64,000 bases of DNA from Azospirillum halopraeferens DSM 3675 (lineage in GTDB: Bacteria > Pseudomonadota > Alphaproteobacteria > Azospirillales > Azospirillaceae), in the NCBI RefSeq assembly GCF_000429625.1, contig NZ_AUCF01000004.1:186001-250000 (forward strand), read 5' to 3'. Below are positions 1 through 9,450 of this stretch, piece after piece (the first letter of the stretch is position 1; every line of letters starts with the position of its first letter). A program made the position numbers and the translations under genes. The notes beneath the pieces were generated by a model, which had not been told where the DNA came from, did not search any database, and saw nothing but the letters and a program-made list of their open reading frames with translations.

Positions 1-156
1 CATCAGGAGCAGAAGCACCACGACGGCGACGACGCCGTAGGTGGTGAAGCGCGTGAAGGCGGTCCACTCCGCCGCCCGCTCGCGCACGAACTCGTCGCTG
101 ACGCGCGGGTCGCTCGGGAAATGGTTGCCCGTTCCGTGATCGTTCATGACCGACAT
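1..156 (-). CDS. aa3-type cytochrome c oxidase subunit IV (partial, 3' end outside window)
   Basis: The visible 52 residues start MSVMNDHGTG and contain a short polar N-terminus, a conserved-looking segment (FPSDPRVSDEFVRERAAEW) and the beginning of a single membrane helix rich in V and L. This matches the small bacterial aa3 oxidase subunit IV (COX4_pro_2 type) of alphaproteobacteria, a one-helix accessory subunit of the terminal oxidase in the inner membrane. A GAGGAGG ribosome site lies about 7 bases upstream of the ATG at 156; a second ATG at 147 is possible. The gene runs off the left edge, so length and C-terminus are unknown. The oxidase core genes are not visible. Confidence 0.8.
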   Translation of the reverse strand, partial: MSVMNDHGTGNHFPSDPRVSDEFVRERAAEWTAFTRFTTYGVVAVVVLLLLM

Positions 157-248
157 CTCACCCCTCCTCTTTCGGTACGCGATTTTTGCGGAGGATAGTG
201 GAGATCGCGGACGGCTTCGGCAAGCCTTATCAACGCGCTGGGCCTTTA

Positions 249-905
249 TCAGCGCGCCGGGTTGACCAGTGCGGAACCGGCATCGGCGGCGGCGCCGTCG
301 ATGACCACGCGTTCGCCCTCCACGCGGGCGCGGCCGTCGGCGAACAGGCGCACGGCCAGCGGATAGATCCGGTGTTCGGCCGCCAGCACCCGCTCGGCCA
401 GGGTGTGCTCGTCGTCACCGGGCAGCACCGGCACGGCGGCCTGCACGACGATCGGCCCCTCATCCATGGCGGGGCGGACGACGTGGACCGTGCAGCCGTG
501 CAGCCGCACGCCGGCCGCCAGGGCGCGGGCGTGGGTATCCAGACCCTTGAAGGAGGGCAGCAGCGACGGGTGGATGTTGATCAGCCGGTCGCGCCAGCGC
601 TCCACGAACCAGTCCGACAGCAGGCGCATGAAGCCGGCCAGGCACACCAGCTCCACGCCGGCCCGCCGCAGCTCGGCGTCCATCGCCTCCTCGAAGGCGC
701 GCTTGTCGCCGGGGTGGGCGCGGTGGTCGACGACCGCGGTGGGGATGCCGGCCGACGCCGCCCGCTGAAGCCCGGCGGCGTCGGCCTTGTTGGACAGCAC
801 CAGGGCGATCGTGGCGGGGTAGGCGGGGTCGGCCGCGGCGTCGATCAGGGCCTGAAGGTTGCTGCCACGGCCGGAGATCAGGACGCCCAGCTTCAGGCGG
901 GCCAT
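249..905 (-). CDS. purN: Phosphoribosylglycinamide formyltransferase (GART)
   Basis: This 218-residue enzyme transfers a formyl group from 10-formyl-THF to GAR, the third step of purine synthesis, in the cytosol. The N-terminus [17 protein letters not shown] is the family's nucleotide-binding start. [13 protein letters not shown] carries the catalytic Asn and His, and the C-terminal DEGPIVVQ segment is also typical. The ATG at 905 lies inside the 3' end of purM (13-base overlap), so the two are translationally coupled in the usual purM-purN order. The reading frame stays open upstream, but only because it shadows purM. Length is normal for PurN. Confidence 0.97.
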   Translation of the reverse strand: MARLKLGVLISGRGSNLQALIDAAADPAYPATIALVLSNKADAAGLQRAASAGIPTAVVDHRAHPGDKRAFEEAMDAELRRAGVELVCLAGFMRLLSDWFVERWRDRLINIHPSLLPSFKGLDTHARALAAGVRLHGCTVHVVRPAMDEGPIVVQAAVPVLPGDDEHTLAERVLAAEHRIYPLAVRLFADGRARVEGERVVIDGAAADAGSALVNPAR

Positions 906-1927
906 GTGGCTCCGGTCCCCGTCACCGTCACGCGCGGCCCCCCGGCGGGCACCGTCACCACCCGGCCGATCTCGAACACCGTCTCGCCGTGCCCGCGCAG
1001 GATGGCCGCCGCCTCCGCCGCCCGGTCGGCCGGGCAGACGGCGACCATGCCGATGCCGCAGTTGAAGGTGCGCGCCATCTCCGCCGCCGACAGCCCGCCG
1101 GTGGAGGCCAGCCAGCCGAACACCGGCGGCACTGTCCAGGTCGCGGCGTCCAGGGTGACGCCCAGCCCGTCGGGCAGCACGCGCGGGATGTTCTCGGTCA
1201 GGCCGCCGCCGGTGATGTGGGCCAGCGCGCGCACCGTGCCGGCGCGCACCGCCGCCAGGGCGCTCTTCACATAGATGCGCGTCGGCGTCAGCAGCGCCTC
1301 GCCCACGCTCTGCCCCGGCGCCCAGGGGGCGGGGGCGGCGTAGGACAGGCCGGCGGTGTCCACCAGCCGGCGGACCAGGGAATAGCCGTTGGAATGCACG
1401 CCCGACGAGGCCAGGCCCAGCACCGTGTCGCCCTCGGCCACGCCGGCGCCGGTCAGCGCCTGGGCGCGCTCCACGGCGCCCACCGAGAACCCGGCGAGGT
1501 CGTAATCGCCGCCGGCGTACATGCCCGGCATCTCCGCCGTCTCGCCGCCGACCAGGGCGCAGCCCGCCTGCCGGCAGCCCTCGGCGATGCCGGAGACGAT
1601 GGCGCGCCCGGCCTCCACCTCCAGCTTGCCGGTGGCGAAATAGTCGAGGAACAGCAGCGGCTCGGCGCCCTGGACCACCAGGTCGTTGACGCACATGGCC
1701 ACCAGGTCGATGCCGACCGTGTCGTGCTTGCCCGCGGCGATGGCCACCTTCAGCTTGGTGCCGACGCCGTCGGTGGTGGCGACCAGCAGCGGGTCGGTGT
1801 AGCCGGCCGCCTTCAGGTCGAACAGCGCGCCGAATCCGCCGAGTCCCGCATCGGATCCCGGACGCGCGGTGGATCGGGCGAGCGGCTTGATCGCGTCGAC
1901 GAGCGCGTTGCCCGCGTCGATGTCCAC
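893..1927 (-). CDS. purM: Phosphoribosylformylglycinamidine cyclo-ligase (AIR synthetase)
   Basis: PurM closes the imidazole ring of FGAM with ATP to give AIR, the fifth step of purine synthesis. Family landmarks are [12 protein letters not shown] near the start, [23 protein letters not shown] and [13 protein letters not shown]. The end given here is the first allowed start codon (GTG at 1927). However, the codons just upstream (1928-1954) still encode what PurM proteins usually have before this point (SDAYKEAG then VDIDAGN), and no ATG, GTG or TTG lies between the upstream stop and 1927. An ATC at 1975-1973, with GAGGA at 1984-1980, could be the real start (see findings). It lies divergent from the DUF2066 gene and overlaps purN at its 3' end. 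Confidence 0.95.
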   Translation of the reverse strand: MDIDAGNALVDAIKPLARSTARPGSDAGLGGFGALFDLKAAGYTDPLLVATTDGVGTKLKVAIAAGKHDTVGIDLVAMCVNDLVVQGAEPLLFLDYFATGKLEVEAGRAIVSGIAEGCRQAGCALVGGETAEMPGMYAGGDYDLAGFSVGAVERAQALTGAGVAEGDTVLGLASSGVHSNGYSLVRRLVDTAGLSYAAPAPWAPGQSVGEALLTPTRIYVKSALAAVRAGTVRALAHITGGGLTENIPRVLPDGLGVTLDAATWTVPPVFGWLASTGGLSAAEMARTFNCGIGMVAVCPADRAAEAAAILRGHGETVFEIGRVVTVPAGGPRVTVTGTGATWPA

Positions 1928-2051
1928 GCCTGCCTCTTTGTAGGCGTCGGACGTGTTATTGGGCTGGGTGCTGATGGTATCCTCGCTTGGGCTGGGCTAT
2001 ATACCGGGCCAACGGAACGGGCCGAACATACTCGAATCGGAAGGCATTGCA

Positions 2052-3359
2052 ATGCTCCACCGCCGCCGCCGGTCCCTTTGGCCGGGCCTCGCCGCCGTCA
2101 TCCTGATCCTCGCCGGGCTGCTGGGCCCGGTCGCCGCCCGGGCGCAGACCGGTGCGGCGGCGGGGGATGCGGCCTTCACGGTCTCGGGCATCGCCGTCGA
2201 CGTGTCCGCCGCCAACGCCAACGCCGCCCGCGACCGCGCTATCCTGGAGGCGCAGCGCAAGGGCTGGGACGAGCTGTACCGCCGCCTCGTCCCCGGCGCC
2301 GGGAGCGCGCCGTCGGTGTCGGACACCGACCTCTTCCGTCTGGTCCAGGGCTTCGAGATCGCCGACGAGAGGGTGTCGGCCACCCGCTACGTCGGCACCT
2401 ACACCGTGCGCTTCCGGCCGCAGCCGGTGCGCGACCTGCTGGCCGGCAGCACGGCCAGCTACGTCGAGCCGCCGACCCGCCCGCTGGTGGTGCTGCCGGT
2501 GACCATCGTGGACGGGCGCCCCGTGCTGTGGGAGGACCGGACCGCCTGGCGCGAGGCATGGGAGGCGCGCGAGCCCGGCGCGTCGCTGGTGCCGCTGCTG
2601 GTGCCCGACGGCGAGCTGGACGACATCGCCGCCATCGGCGTCGGCGACGCGCTGGAGGGCAACGCCGACGCTCTGTCGCGGATCGTCCAGCGTTACAACG
2701 CTTCGGGCGCCGTGGTCGCGCGCACCGAACTGCCGGCCGGCGGCCCCGACGTGGCCCGCGGCATGACCGTGGAGGTCACCCGCTACGGCGCCGACGGGGA
2801 CCGGGTGCAGCAGAGCGTCCCGGTGCGGCCCGACGCGTCGGACCGGCCGGAGGATCTGCTGAACCGCGCCGTCGTCTTCACCGCCGCCGCCCTCGACGAA
2901 GCCTGGCGGCGCGAGAACACGGTGGCCGCGGGGCCGGAGCAGAGCCTGTACGCCGCCGTGCCCGTCGCCTCCCTCGCGGACTGGCTGGAGACGCGGCGCC
3001 GGCTGGACGGCATCAACGCCGTCACCCGCCTGGACATCCTGTCGCTCAGCCGGGGCGAGGCGGTGGTCATGCTGCACTACCGCGGCGACGTGGGGCGCCT
3101 GCGCGAGGCGCTGTCCCGCCGCAACCTGACCCTGTCGGAGGCGCCGGGTACGGCCGTGCCGCCCGCACCCGCGGTGCCGGGACAGCTCGGCACCCTGCCG
3201 GCGCGCCCGCTGTCGGCCGGCCCGTCGTGGGTCATCCGCCAGGGCGGGTCCGGCGCGTCCGCGGCGGCGGGGGCTTTCGGTCCCGCCGGTGCCGGCCCCG
3301 CCGGGTCCGGCTTCGTCGGCACGCCGCTGCCGGCTCCCGGCGCGCCGGCCGTGCGCTGA
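2052..3359 (+). CDS. DUF2066 domain protein, exported
   Basis: A 435-residue protein of unknown function. Residues 1-31 look like a signal peptide (RRRR, a hydrophobic stretch, then AARAQ). The mature part begins with FTVSGIAVDVSAANANAARD, the typical opening of DUF2066 proteins, and continues through a region rich in V, R and D. The C-terminus is low-complexity, Gly/Ala/Pro-rich. The ATG at 2052 was chosen over the longer frame from 1953 because GGAAGG lies 9 bases upstream and the signal peptide starts there. It is the first gene of a five-gene forward unit; the next gene starts 37 bases on. This DUF beside a phosphatidyltransferase, an AI-2E-family protein and hdaA recurs in alphaproteobacteria (from memory), with the role unknown. 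Confidence 0.85.
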   Translation: MLHRRRRSLWPGLAAVILILAGLLGPVAARAQTGAAAGDAAFTVSGIAVDVSAANANAARDRAILEAQRKGWDELYRRLVPGAGSAPSVSDTDLFRLVQGFEIADERVSATRYVGTYTVRFRPQPVRDLLAGSTASYVEPPTRPLVVLPVTIVDGRPVLWEDRTAWREAWEAREPGASLVPLLVPDGELDDIAAIGVGDALEGNADALSRIVQRYNASGAVVARTELPAGGPDVARGMTVEVTRYGADGDRVQQSVPVRPDASDRPEDLLNRAVVFTAAALDEAWRRENTVAAGPEQSLYAAVPVASLADWLETRRRLDGINAVTRLDILSLSRGEAVVMLHYRGDVGRLREALSRRNLTLSEAPGTAVPPAPAVPGQLGTLPARPLSAGPSWVIRQGGSGASAAAGAFGPAGAGPAGSGFVGTPLPAPGAPAVR

Positions 3360-3396
3360 CGCGCCCCGGTCGACCGCAGGGAGGGAGCGGGATCCG

Positions 3397-3957
3397 GTGA
3401 GCATTCCCAACATCATCACCTTCGGGCGGCTGCTCGCCGTTCCGCTGGCCGTCTACTTCATCCTGTCCGGCGAACTGGGCTGGGCGTTCTGGGTGTTCGT
3501 GGTCGCCGGCATCTCCGACGCCGTGGACGGCGCCATCGCCCGGATGTTCAGGGCCCGCACCATGCTGGGCGCCTATCTCGACCCGCTGGCCGACAAGGTG
3601 CTGCTGGTCAGCGTCTACGTGGCGCTGAGCCATGTGGGCGAGCTGCCGCTGTGGCTGGTCATCATGGTGGTGTTCCGCGACGCCATGATCGTGGGCGGCG
3701 TGCTTCTTCTCTACACGCTGAAGGAGTCGCTGGCGATGCAGCCGCTGGGCATCAGCAAGATCAACACGGCGGTGCAGATCGCGCTGGCCGCGGCGGTGCT
3801 GGCGCCCCCGGGGCTGGGCCTTCCGGACCCGGTCTTCTGGGGCGTCGACGCCGTCCGGGTGCTGGTCTGGGTGTGCGCCGGCACCACCGTGCTGTCCGGG
3901 CTGGCGTACGTCCTGCGCGGCCGCTTCCTGTTCGACCGGCTGGGGGGGCTTCCGTGA
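3397..3957 (+). CDS. CDP-alcohol phosphatidyltransferase family protein
   Basis: A 186-residue integral membrane enzyme that would move a phosphatidyl group from CDP-diacylglycerol to an alcohol in phospholipid synthesis. The family signature is complete (D-x2-DG-x2-AR-x8-G-x3-D-x3-D): SDAVDGAIAR is followed by MLGAYLDPLADK at about residues 44-71. Four to five hydrophobic helices follow. The alcohol (glycerol-3-phosphate as in PgsA, or phosphatidylglycerol as in cardiolipin synthase) cannot be fixed from sequence. The GTG at 3397 has GAGGGAG upstream and is followed by SIPNIITFGR, the usual start of PgsA-like proteins. The stop overlaps the next start as GTGA. Confidence 0.9.
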   Translation: MSIPNIITFGRLLAVPLAVYFILSGELGWAFWVFVVAGISDAVDGAIARMFRARTMLGAYLDPLADKVLLVSVYVALSHVGELPLWLVIMVVFRDAMIVGGVLLLYTLKESLAMQPLGISKINTAVQIALAAAVLAPPGLGLPDPVFWGVDAVRVLVWVCAGTTVLSGLAYVLRGRFLFDRLGGLP

Positions 3958-5051
3958 GCCCGGCGAAGCAGGTCCGCTTCTGGCTGATCGGCTTCGCCCT
4001 GTTCGCGGTGGCGCTGTGGGTGCTGTCGGGCATGCTGCTGCCCTTCGTCACCGGGCTGGCCATCGCCTATTTCCTCGACCCCCTGGTCGACCGGCTGGAG
4101 GCGGTACGGCTGCCCCGCTGGCTGGGCACCACGCTGGTGCTGCTGTTCTTCGTGCTGGTGCTGGCGGCGGTGGTGGTGCTGCTGCTGCCCCTGGTGCAGG
4201 CGCAGGTGCTGCTGCTGATCGAGACGCTGCCCCACTACGCCGCCATCGTGCGCGAGCGGGTGGAGCCTCTGGTCGCGCGGGCCCTGGAGGAGATGTCGCC
4301 GGAGGACGTGGAACGCCTGCGCACCGCCGCCGGCCAGCACGCCGGCGAGGCGGTGGTGTGGATCGGCCGGGTCCTGCGCACCATCCTGACCGGCGGCATG
4401 GCCCTGTTCGACGTGCTGTCGGTGCTGTTCATCACACCGATCGTCGCCTTCTACCTGCTGCGCGACTGGGACCGGCTGGTGGGGTCGGTGGACGCCTGGC
4501 TGCCGCGCATGCACGCCCCGACGATCCGCGAGCAGGCGCGGGAGGTGGACGCCACCCTGGCCGGGTTCCTGCGGGGGCAGGCGACGGTGTGCCTGGCGCT
4601 GGGCGTGTTCTACGCCGTGGCCCTGTCCATGGCCGGGCTGAACTTCGGGCTGGTGATCGGCCTGCTGTCCGGCCTTTTGTCCTTCATTCCCTACGTCGGC
4701 ACGCTGTTCGGTTTCGCCGCCTCCACCGGGCTGGCGCTGATCCAGTTCGACGAATGGTGGCGGGTCGGGCTGGTGGTGGGGATCTTCCTGTTCGGCCAGG
4801 CGGTGGAGGGCAACGTCCTGACGCCCAAGCTGGTGGGCGACCGGGTGGGGCTGCACCCCGTCTGGGTGATGTTCGCCCTGCTGGCCGGCGCCAGCCTGTT
4901 CGGCTTCCTGGGCGTGCTGATTGCCGTGCCGGTGGCGGCGGTCATCGGTGTGCTGACGCGCTTTGCGTTGCGCCAGTACCTGTCCAGCCCCTATTACCGG
5001 GGATCGGGCGGGCCGGGCGGGCCCGGCGGGCCGGCGGTGGAGGGGCGGTGA
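3954..5051 (+). CDS. AI-2E family transporter (PerM/UPF0118-like membrane protein)
   Basis: A 365-residue polytopic membrane protein. It has the family layout: an N-terminal pair of helices with GLAIAYFLDPLVDRLE, a soluble amphipathic middle region (about residues 90-150), then a hydrophobic C-terminal bundle containing SFIPYVGTLFGF and GNVLTPKLVGDRVGLHPV. These last two are the most conserved segments of the AI-2E exporter/PerM superfamily. The substrate is unknown; members have been linked to AI-2 export, ion antiport or general permease function. The GTG start overlaps the previous stop by 4 bases and the gene ends in a GTGA overlap with hdaA, so the three are probably translated together. 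The tail is Gly/Pro-rich. Confidence 0.9.
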   Translation: MSPAKQVRFWLIGFALFAVALWVLSGMLLPFVTGLAIAYFLDPLVDRLEAVRLPRWLGTTLVLLFFVLVLAAVVVLLLPLVQAQVLLLIETLPHYAAIVRERVEPLVARALEEMSPEDVERLRTAAGQHAGEAVVWIGRVLRTILTGGMALFDVLSVLFITPIVAFYLLRDWDRLVGSVDAWLPRMHAPTIREQAREVDATLAGFLRGQATVCLALGVFYAVALSMAGLNFGLVIGLLSGLLSFIPYVGTLFGFAASTGLALIQFDEWWRVGLVVGIFLFGQAVEGNVLTPKLVGDRVGLHPVWVMFALLAGASLFGFLGVLIAVPVAAVIGVLTRFALRQYLSSPYYRGSGGPGGPGGPAVEGR

Positions 5052-5752
5052 TCGACGTGGCGCAACTGCCCCTCGACCTGGGGTTCCGGCCGGCCATGGG
5101 CGGCGAGGATTTCCTGGTCGCGCCCGGCAACGCCGACGCCGTGGCGTGGCTCGACCGCTGGCCGTTCTGGCCGGCCCCGGCGCTCACCGTCTGGGGGCCG
5201 GCGGGGTGCGGCAAGACCCATCTGGCGCAGGTCTGGCGGGCGCGCACCGGCGCCCCCCTGGTGCGCGCGGTCGACCTGCCCGGCGCCGACTTGCCGGCGC
5301 TGATCGACGCCGCCCGCGCCGTGGCCGTCGACGACGCCGAGCAGGTGGCCGGCCGCAAGGCGCGCGAGGAGGCGCTGTTCCATCTCTACAACATGGCCCG
5401 CGACGCCGGCGGGCACCTGCTGCTGCTGGCGCGCAAGCCGCCGGCGCGCTGGCGGGTGCGCCTGCCCGACCTGCGCTCGCGCGTCAAGGGAGCGCCGGCG
5501 GTGGCGGTGGCGCCGCCCGACGACGCCCTGCTGGCGGCGGTGCTGGTCAAGCTGTTCGCCGACCGGCAGCTCATGCCGGGGCTCGACGTGGTGTCCTATC
5601 TGCTGGCGCGCATGGAACGCTCGCTGGACGCCGCGCGCCGGGTGGTGGCGGCGGTGGACCGGGCGTCGCTGGCGGCGCACCGGCGAATCACCGTGCCGCT
5701 GGTGCGGGCGGTGCTGCACGACCTGGACAAGGACACGACCGAGGGAGGGTGA
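5048..5752 (+). CDS. hdaA: DnaA-related regulatory inactivator (HdaA/Hda-like AAA+ protein)
   Basis: A 234-residue protein resembling DnaA without its DNA-binding domain. Near the start, QLPLDLGF resembles the beta-clamp-binding motif of Hda. Walker A is GPAGCGKTH (about residues 50-58) and a Walker B-like AVAVDDAEQV follows. In Caulobacter and relatives, HdaA with the clamp stimulates ATP hydrolysis by DnaA and so limits re-initiation of replication. The gene starts with a GTG overlapping the upstream stop by 4 bases. Placement next to a CDP-alcohol transferase, an AI-2E-family gene and divergent purMN is a familiar alphaproteobacterial context and supports the call. Confidence 0.88.
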   Translation: MIDVAQLPLDLGFRPAMGGEDFLVAPGNADAVAWLDRWPFWPAPALTVWGPAGCGKTHLAQVWRARTGAPLVRAVDLPGADLPALIDAARAVAVDDAEQVAGRKAREEALFHLYNMARDAGGHLLLLARKPPARWRVRLPDLRSRVKGAPAVAVAPPDDALLAAVLVKLFADRQLMPGLDVVSYLLARMERSLDAARRVVAAVDRASLAAHRRITVPLVRAVLHDLDKDTTEGG

Positions 5753-5753
5753 A

Positions 5754-6533
5754 ATGGACCTGGGGATCGCCGGGCGGCGCGCCATCGTCTGCGCCGCCAG
5801 CAAGGGGCTGGGCAAGGCCTGCGCCATGGCCCTGGCGCGCGAGGGGGTGGAGCTGACCATCACCGCCCGCGGCCGCGAGGCGCTGGAAGCCGCTGCCGAC
5901 GAAATCCGCGCCGTCACCGGCGCTACGGTCACCACCGCCGTGGGCGACATCGCGACCGAGGAGGGCCGCGCCGCCGCCCTGGCCGCCTGCCCGGAGCCGG
6001 ACATCCTGGTCAACAACGCCGGCGGCCCGCCGCCGGGCGATTTCCGTGACTGGGACCGCGACGCCTGGATCCGCGCCGTCGACGCCAACATGCTGGCACC
6101 CATCTTCCTGATCAAGGCGACGGTGGACGGCATGATCGCGCGGAGCTGGGGGCGGATCGTCAACATCACGTCAGCCGCGGTGAAGGCGCCGATCCCCAAT
6201 CTGGGCCTGTCCAACGGTGCGCGCGCCGGCCTGACCGGCTTCGTCGCCGGCCTGTCGCGCCAGACCGTGCGCCACAACGTCACCATCAACAACCTGCTGC
6301 CCGGCCCGTTCGAAACCGACCGGCTGCGCGTCACCATGGAAGGCATGGCGGTGGCGCAGGGCATTGGCGTGGAGGCGTTGTTGGACGAGCGTCGCGCCGC
6401 CAACCCGGCCCACCGCTTCGGCGACCCCGCAGAGTTCGGCAGCGTCTGCGCCTTCCTGTGCTCGGCCCACACCGGCTTCATGACCGGACAGAACATCGTC
6501 CTCGACGGCGGCGGCTATTCCGGCACCCTGTAG
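5754..6533 (+). CDS. SDR-family oxidoreductase with non-canonical active site
   Basis: A 259-residue Rossmann-fold short-chain dehydrogenase. The cofactor loop is ASKGLGKA (residues 15-22), followed by VNNAGG (86-91) and the C-terminal FMTGQNIVLDGG. It resembles the FabG-like 3-oxoacyl reductases. The catalytic signature is altered: Ser140 is present, but the YxxxK motif that should start 13 residues later reads SNGAR, so Tyr is Ser153 and Lys is Arg157. I recall a small SDR subgroup with this LSNGAR pattern, so it may be a family trait, not damage. The activity is unknown. It starts one base after hdaA and is probably cotranscribed. Confidence 0.85.
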   Translation: MDLGIAGRRAIVCAASKGLGKACAMALAREGVELTITARGREALEAAADEIRAVTGATVTTAVGDIATEEGRAAALAACPEPDILVNNAGGPPPGDFRDWDRDAWIRAVDANMLAPIFLIKATVDGMIARSWGRIVNITSAAVKAPIPNLGLSNGARAGLTGFVAGLSRQTVRHNVTINNLLPGPFETDRLRVTMEGMAVAQGIGVEALLDERRAANPAHRFGDPAEFGSVCAFLCSAHTGFMTGQNIVLDGGGYSGTL

Positions 6534-6768
6534 GACCGCTGCCGAACCCGCCGATTGGTTGGCTGAGCTGAACAGGCTGTTCACGAATTGCCGGATTGTG
6601 CCGCCGCCGCCGGCCGTGCAGCATCGGCGTGGCGAAGGGGGACCGGGCTCGGCCGATCCCCCGCTCGACGCCCGGCGGGTGCTCCACAAGAAAAACACCA
6701 TCCCGATACCCTGAGGATGCGGCCCGCCCCGAGCCTGCGCTGACCGGCGCCCATTGGGGAGAGAGCAC

Positions 6769-7224
6769 ATGAGACTGACCGTAAACGGTCGCGACCACGA
6801 GGTCGATGCGGATCCGGACACCCCTCTGCTGTGGGTGTTGCGCGACCGGCTCGGCCTGACCGGAACCAAGTTCGGCTGCGGCATGGCGCAGTGCGGTGCC
6901 TGCACCGTGCACATGGACGGCACCCCCGTCCGCGCCTGCAGCACCCCGCTCGCCGCCGCCGAGGGCGTGCGCATCACCACCATCGAGGGAATCGAGGGCA
7001 AGGTGGCCGACGCCGTCGTGCAGGCCTGGGTCGCGCTGGACGTGCCGCAATGCGGCTACTGCCAGTCCGGACAGGTGATGGCCGCCGCCGCCCTGCTGGC
7101 GGAGAATCCGCGGCCCTCCGATACGGACATCGACGCGGCGATGAGCGGCAACATCTGTCGCTGCGCCACCTACCAACGCATCCGCGCCGGCATTCACGAA
7201 GCCGCCCGCCTGTTGGAGGCCTGA
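6769..7224 (+). CDS. iorA: (2Fe-2S)-binding subunit of molybdenum hydroxylase (IorA type)
   Basis: A 151-residue electron-transfer subunit. The plant-type [2Fe-2S] cluster is held by [14 protein letters not shown] plus an upstream-facing Cys (about residues 39-60). A second cluster is formed by CGYCQSGQ and CRCATYQR (about residues 98-135). This layout belongs to the small subunit of isoquinoline 1-oxidoreductase and related aldehyde or N-heterocycle oxidoreductases. The ATG at 6769 follows GGGGAGAGAG; the upstream TTG at 6754 is less likely. It is followed after 3 bases by the large subunit. The 235-base gap before it suggests its own promoter, and a weak stem (GGGGGA with TCCCCC, about 6638-6662) may end the upstream unit. 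Confidence 0.93.
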   Translation: MRLTVNGRDHEVDADPDTPLLWVLRDRLGLTGTKFGCGMAQCGACTVHMDGTPVRACSTPLAAAEGVRITTIEGIEGKVADAVVQAWVALDVPQCGYCQSGQVMAAAALLAENPRPSDTDIDAAMSGNICRCATYQRIRAGIHEAARLLEA

Positions 7225-7227
7225 GCC

Positions 7228-9423
7228 ATGCTGCCGTTCCGCAGAGCCGCCGCGCAGCCCCTGTCGCGGCGCCGCTTCCTCGTGGTGTCCGGCGCCGCCG
7301 GCGCCGGCCTGACGCTGGCCTTCCACATCCCCGGCGCCGCGGCGGCCGGACCCGCCGCATCCGCGGCGCCGGCGGCCGTGTCGCCCTTCAACGCCTATCT
7401 CACCGTCGCCCCCGACGGGACCGTCACCGTCCTGTCCGCCCATCTCGACATGGGACAGGGCATCTATTCCGGCATCGCCACCCTGGTGGCGGAGGAGCTG
7501 GACGCCGATCCCGTCGCCGTGCGGGTGGAAGGGGCGGCCGGCAACCCCGCGCTCTACGGAAACGTGGCGTGGGGCGGGGCCGCCCAGGGCACCGGCGGGT
7601 CCACCGCCATGACCTCGTCGTTCGAGCGCTACCGCCGTGCCGGCGCCACCGCGCGGGCCATGCTGGTCGCCGCGGCGGCGGCGGAGTGGAAGGTGCCGGC
7701 GGCCGAGGTGACGGTGGCGAGCGGGGCGGTGACGCACCCGAGCGGCCGCCGCGCCGGTTTCGGCGATCTGGCCGCGGCGGCGGCCGCCCTTCCCGTGCCG
7801 GAGGACGTGCCGCTCAAGCCCCCCGGCGCCTGGACGCTGATCGGCACCGAGGCGTTCCGCCGCGTCGACAGCCGCGCCAAGGCGACGGGGCGGCAGATCT
7901 TCACCATCGACCTGTCCCTGCCGGGCATGCTGACCGCGGTGATCGCCCGTCCGCCGCTGTTCGGGGCGACGGTCGCCTCCGTCGACGACGCGGCGGCCCG
8001 GGCGGTCAAGGGCGTGGTGGCGGTCGTGCCGATCTCCCGCGGCGTCGCGGTGATCGCCCGCGATACCGCCGCCGCGCTCAAGGGGCGTGAGGCCCTCACG
8101 GTGGAGTGGGACCGCTCCGCGGCGGAGACCCGCGGCAGCGACGCCCTGATGGCCGAATACCGGCGCCTCGCGGCACAGCCCCCGACCGCGGTCGCGGAAC
8201 GGCGCGGCGACCCCGACAGCGCCTTTGCCGGTGCGGCACGGACCATCGAGGCGTCCTACGAGTTCCCCTTCCTGGCCCACGCCGCCCTGGAGCCGCTGGA
8301 CGCCGTGGCGCGCCGGGACGGTGACGTGGTGGAGGTGTGGGGCGGTCACCAGATCCCCGACCTCTACCAGGCGCTGGCGGCGCGGGCGGCGGGCGTGACC
8401 CCCGACAAGGTGCGCCTGCACGTGATGATGACCGGTGGCGGTTTCGGCCGGCGCGCCGTCGCCGACGGCGACGTGGTGGTCGAAGCGGTGGAGTGCGCCC
8501 GGGCCATCGACTGGCAGGCGCCGGTCAAGGTGCTGTGGACCCGCGAGGACGACATGACCGGCGGCCGCTACCGCCCCATGTACCTGCACACGGTCAGGGC
8601 GGCGCTGGACGCGGCGGGCAACCCGGTGGCCTGGAAGCACCGCATCGTCGGGCAGTCGATCCTGGCCGGCACGCCCTTCGAGGGCATGGTGCGGGACGGG
8701 GTGGACGTCACCTCGGTGGAAGGGGTCTCGAACACGCCCTACACCCTGCCCAACCTGCTGGTGGAACTGACCACGACGAAGACCGGCGTGCCGGTGTTGT
8801 GGTGGCGCTCGGTCGGCCACACCCACACCGCCTACGTCATGGAGACCATGATCGACGAGCTGGCGGCGGCGGCGGGCCGTGATCCGGTCGAGTACCGCCG
8901 TGCCCTGCTGCGCGACCATCCCCGCCACCGCGCGGTGCTGGACCTGGCGGCGGAGAAGGCGGGCTGGGGCGATCCGCTGCCGGCCGGCCGCTTCCGCGGC
9001 GTGGCGGTGCACGAGTCGTTCCACACCTACGTGGCCCAGGTGGCGGAGATCGCCATGGACGAGCGCGGCGGCTTCCGGGTGGAGCGGGTGGTCTGTGCGG
9101 TGGATTGCGGCATCGCCGTCAATCCGGACCAGATCCGCGCCCAGGTGGAAGGCGGTGTCGGGTTCGGGTTGGGGGCGGTGCTGCACTCGCAGATCACCCT
9201 GACCGACGGAGTGGTGGACCAGGGGAACTTCGACACCTACCGGGTGCTGCGCATGGACGAGATGCCGGCGGTGGAGGTGCACATCGTTCCCTCGGCCGAG
9301 CCGCCCACCGGCATCGGCGAGCCGGGCGTGCCGCCCATCGGCCCGGCGGTCGCCAACGCCCTGGCTGCCGCCACCGGCCGGCGGGTGCGCGTCCTGCCCT
9401 TCGACCGTGCGGAGTCGGCCTGA
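7228..9423 (+). CDS. iorB: Xanthine-oxidase-family molybdopterin-binding subunit (IorB type)
   Basis: A 731-residue catalytic subunit that binds molybdopterin cytosine dinucleotide and hydroxylates an aldehyde or N-heterocycle. A twin-arginine leader is clear ([15 protein letters not shown], about residues 12-26), so the folded enzyme is exported to the periplasm with its IorA partner. Motifs include [24 protein letters not shown] and, near the C-terminus, [15 protein letters not shown], which carries the catalytic Glu of the family. It contains both aldehyde-oxidase-like halves in one chain, as in IorB. No cytochrome partner or XdhC-type maturation gene is adjacent. The substrate cannot be read from sequence. 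It is convergent with the hybrid kinase. Confidence 0.93.
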   Translation: MLPFRRAAAQPLSRRRFLVVSGAAGAGLTLAFHIPGAAAAGPAASAAPAAVSPFNAYLTVAPDGTVTVLSAHLDMGQGIYSGIATLVAEELDADPVAVRVEGAAGNPALYGNVAWGGAAQGTGGSTAMTSSFERYRRAGATARAMLVAAAAAEWKVPAAEVTVASGAVTHPSGRRAGFGDLAAAAAALPVPEDVPLKPPGAWTLIGTEAFRRVDSRAKATGRQIFTIDLSLPGMLTAVIARPPLFGATVASVDDAAARAVKGVVAVVPISRGVAVIARDTAAALKGREALTVEWDRSAAETRGSDALMAEYRRLAAQPPTAVAERRGDPDSAFAGAARTIEASYEFPFLAHAALEPLDAVARRDGDVVEVWGGHQIPDLYQALAARAAGVTPDKVRLHVMMTGGGFGRRAVADGDVVVEAVECARAIDWQAPVKVLWTREDDMTGGRYRPMYLHTVRAALDAAGNPVAWKHRIVGQSILAGTPFEGMVRDGVDVTSVEGVSNTPYTLPNLLVELTTTKTGVPVLWWRSVGHTHTAYVMETMIDELAAAAGRDPVEYRRALLRDHPRHRAVLDLAAEKAGWGDPLPAGRFRGVAVHESFHTYVAQVAEIAMDERGGFRVERVVCAVDCGIAVNPDQIRAQVEGGVGFGLGAVLHSQITLTDGVVDQGNFDTYRVLRMDEMPAVEVHIVPSAEPPTGIGEPGVPPIGPAVANALAAATGRRVRVLPFDRAESA

Positions 9424-9450
9424 CGCCGCACGGCTCCGGCCCGGCGGCGG

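Noticed and set aside
989-3400. A very long forward open frame (about 800 codons) over purM and the DUF2066 gene
   Set aside because: It is a shadow: it crosses purM antisense and DUF2066 in another frame, and its composition (Arg/Gly/Ala repeats) is that of GC-rich off-frame sequence.
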